A DNA stretch of 64,000 bases from Paramecium sonneborni (Eukaryota > Ciliophora > Oligohymenophorea > Peniculida > Parameciidae). The notes beneath the pieces were generated by a model. The model was not told where the DNA came from and did not search any database. It saw only the letters and a program-made list of their open reading frames with translations. Positions 62,801 to 64,000 of this stretch are shown here, piece by piece (positions within the stretch are counted from its first letter, which is position 1; each line of letters begins with the position of its first letter). Position numbers and translations under genes: made by a program. The DNA is taken from assembly GCA_905182985.1 (NCBI GenBank), contig CAJJDN010000059.1, positions 478,496-542,495 on the forward strand, written 5' to 3'.

Positions 62801-63129
62801 TACTTTAATAGTTGATTGTATACTTATCTCTATAAATATAAGCCTTCTATAAAGAATTCATATGAATTAAATCAATGTTAATCTAATCTGGTACAACTGC
62901 TGCTTTATATTCCTATTCATATTCTTCATCTAATTCATCTTAACAATCATTTAGTAAATGTTGAACTCCATTCGTTAAAAAATCTGAATTGTTAAATTCT
63001 TCATTTTCCTTCCATAATTCAATCATTTGATTCAAAACTACTTTGTTCTATTTTTTTCTATCTGAATAAGAACCCTTAATTAGCATCACTAAATACATCA
63101 TCACTCAAAAAGCCATCCTTATCAGCCAT
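56865..63129 (-). CDS. Four-domain voltage-gated cation channel alpha subunit (CaV/NaV/NALCN superfamily)
   Basis: ATG at 63129 (MADKDGFLSDD), TGA at 56865-56867, roughly 2000 aa after introns of 22-30 nt. Four repeats are seen, each with S1-S6. S4 sensors: I SLRSLRVLRPLKAISS; II FRSLRLFRAFRILRVTKLVR; III VLRLLRTLRPLRLVKENK; IV FRVFRVLRVTKLFRLVKQ. Pore loops: I NLEGW (62092-62106), II ILILQW (near 59756-59764), III SRRDDW (near 58748), IV RCTTGEGQ (near 57846). The ring residues align as E, Q, D, E. Calcium channels have EEEE, so permeability is uncertain. The C-terminal tail has a long cytosolic region. Ciliary Ca channels drive reversal of beating in Paramecium, but assigning this gene to that role is inference. 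Confidence 0.92.
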
Positions 63130-63239
63130 TAAATGATAAGTTATATAATTTATAAATTCATTATCTTAAAAATTCTTCTAATTGTATTTTATTTATCAAT
63201 CAAATCAGAATAAATAACATCATCTTATTTAAAGTGAAT
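63130..63239. promoter_or_regulatory. Divergent intergenic region, channel and 63240 gene
   Basis: 110 bp between two start codons pointing apart; both core promoters must lie here. No specific motif recognised. Confidence 0.35.
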
Positions 63240-64000
63240 ATGATTTTCCCTAATCATCAAGCCTTTTATCAAAAGTTGTTTTTAAAAAGTAATCAAAAGT
63301 TTTTTATTGTAAATATTTATAAAAAAAGAGAATTTCTTTTTAATATCAAATTTTTTGTCAAGAATGAAAATTAATATCATTTTAGTTATGTGCAAATATA
63401 TCTATAAATAATTAAGTAATAAGAATAGAATTTTTTCAAAATAAATTTCTTCTTAAGTTTTCTTATATGCCAAAAATATTGTCAACTGCTTCTAGTGGCT
63501 GATAAAATATAAAATTATAATCACCATTTATATATTTGGATATTACAGAATTTTTAATATATAATTTCAAATAATCAACTGTGTTGTAATGAGAATTTAA
63601 ACAGAAACTGAAGACTTTTTGTTACTGTAATCAATTTTTTATGGCAGATAATTTAAAAAAACTATTAAGTTCTTTATAATTTAATTTAATATCATAAGAA
63701 ATAGTTAGGTTCATTATTTGAAATTTAAGAAAGCAAATGAATATATCATAAATCTCAAAGAATTTTTTATTGTGAATTTAGATTCTTCTTACAATTAAAG
63801 AAAACCACACTCCTTAAAGCTATTGACTGTACAAATAGAATCTAAAATACAAGTAGTTGTTTAAATTGGTTTGAAACATAAATTCTAAATTTAGCTTCAT
63901 TATATCAAAGATTATTCTATTATGAAGCAAAAAGACTTTCTGTAAGATAACTCTTTTGATTTAATCACTGATTAAATTCTTATAAATAATTATTTAACTA
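63240..64000 (+). CDS. Unrecognised protein, 3' end cut by window edge
   Basis: ATG at 63240 (MIFPNHQAFYQKLFLKSNQKF). A 19-nt intron, GTAATGAGAATTTAAACAG near 63584-63602, joins two long frames; without it a TGA ends the protein at 63609. The second frame stays open to the window end. Lys/Phe/Ile/Gln-rich, no motif recognised (VHYLKFKKANEYIINLKEFF). About 247 residues visible. Confidence 0.55.

Noticed and set aside
1..64000. CRISPR arrays, insertion sequences, tRNA or rRNA genes, telomeric repeats
   Set aside because: No regularly spaced repeats, terminal inverted repeats with a transposase, cloverleaf-like sequences, conserved rRNA segments or G4T2/G3T3-type repeat runs were seen by eye; a tRNAscan or Rfam search would be decisive.

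Overview
The window is ciliate macronuclear DNA, almost certainly from the genus Paramecium. Long proteins read through only if TAA and TAG mean glutamine and TGA is the sole stop. Base composition is very AT-rich, genes lie 12-500 bp apart, and most are cut by tiny introns (about 18-36 nt, usually GTA...TAG). A trichocyst matrix protein at 30536-31680 is the strongest genus-level marker. Under the standard code nearly every gene would look like a string of fragments, so the coordinates below were worked out by hand with the ciliate code and inferred introns.

Layout. 1-3130 (-): C-terminally cut P5B-type ATPase. 5673-6739 (+): unrecognised protein. 7235-19854 (-): complete axonemal dynein heavy chain. 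19962-22034 (+): VHS-GAT endosomal adaptor with clathrin boxes and poly-Gln. 22109-25956: two decayed genes back to back, an OLA1/YchF GTPase (-) and a calcium-dependent protein kinase (+). 25993-27023 (+): PP2C phosphatase. 27465-28195 (+): unknown. 28738-30439 (-): ciliate two-TM protein with a paralogue at 49229-50914. 30536-31680 (+): trichocyst matrix protein. 32961-34854 (-): two tandem MORN-repeat genes. 35018-37478: a divergent pair of probable ciliary microtubule proteins, one SAXO-like. 37796-38417 (+): unknown. 38430-46501 (-): six co-oriented genes (coiled-coil protein, PP4 catalytic subunit, unknown, Myb-like factor, paraoxonase-like enzyme, zinc alcohol dehydrogenase). 46788-49001 (+): multi-RING-like protein. 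52250-53542 (-): membrane RBR ubiquitin ligase. 53558-56065 (-): hybrid histidine kinase. 56865-63129 (-): four-domain voltage-gated cation channel. 63240-end (+): partial unknown.

The gene content suits a swimming, excitable cell: ciliary motor, axonemal stabilisers, a voltage-gated channel, Ca-responsive kinase remnants, phosphatases and exocytosis cargo. There is no sign of operons; neighbours are simply close.

Four places carry exact direct duplications (479-1255 bp) whose copies meet at a single n (5312, 24081, 51792) or a 670-n gap (32172-32841). They look like unmerged overlapping contig ends, not biology, and they create false partial gene copies. The most interesting biology is the channel, with an unusual E/Q/D/E selectivity ring and an in-frame UGA followed by about 75 further coding-like codons, together with the decaying OLA1/CDPK pair.
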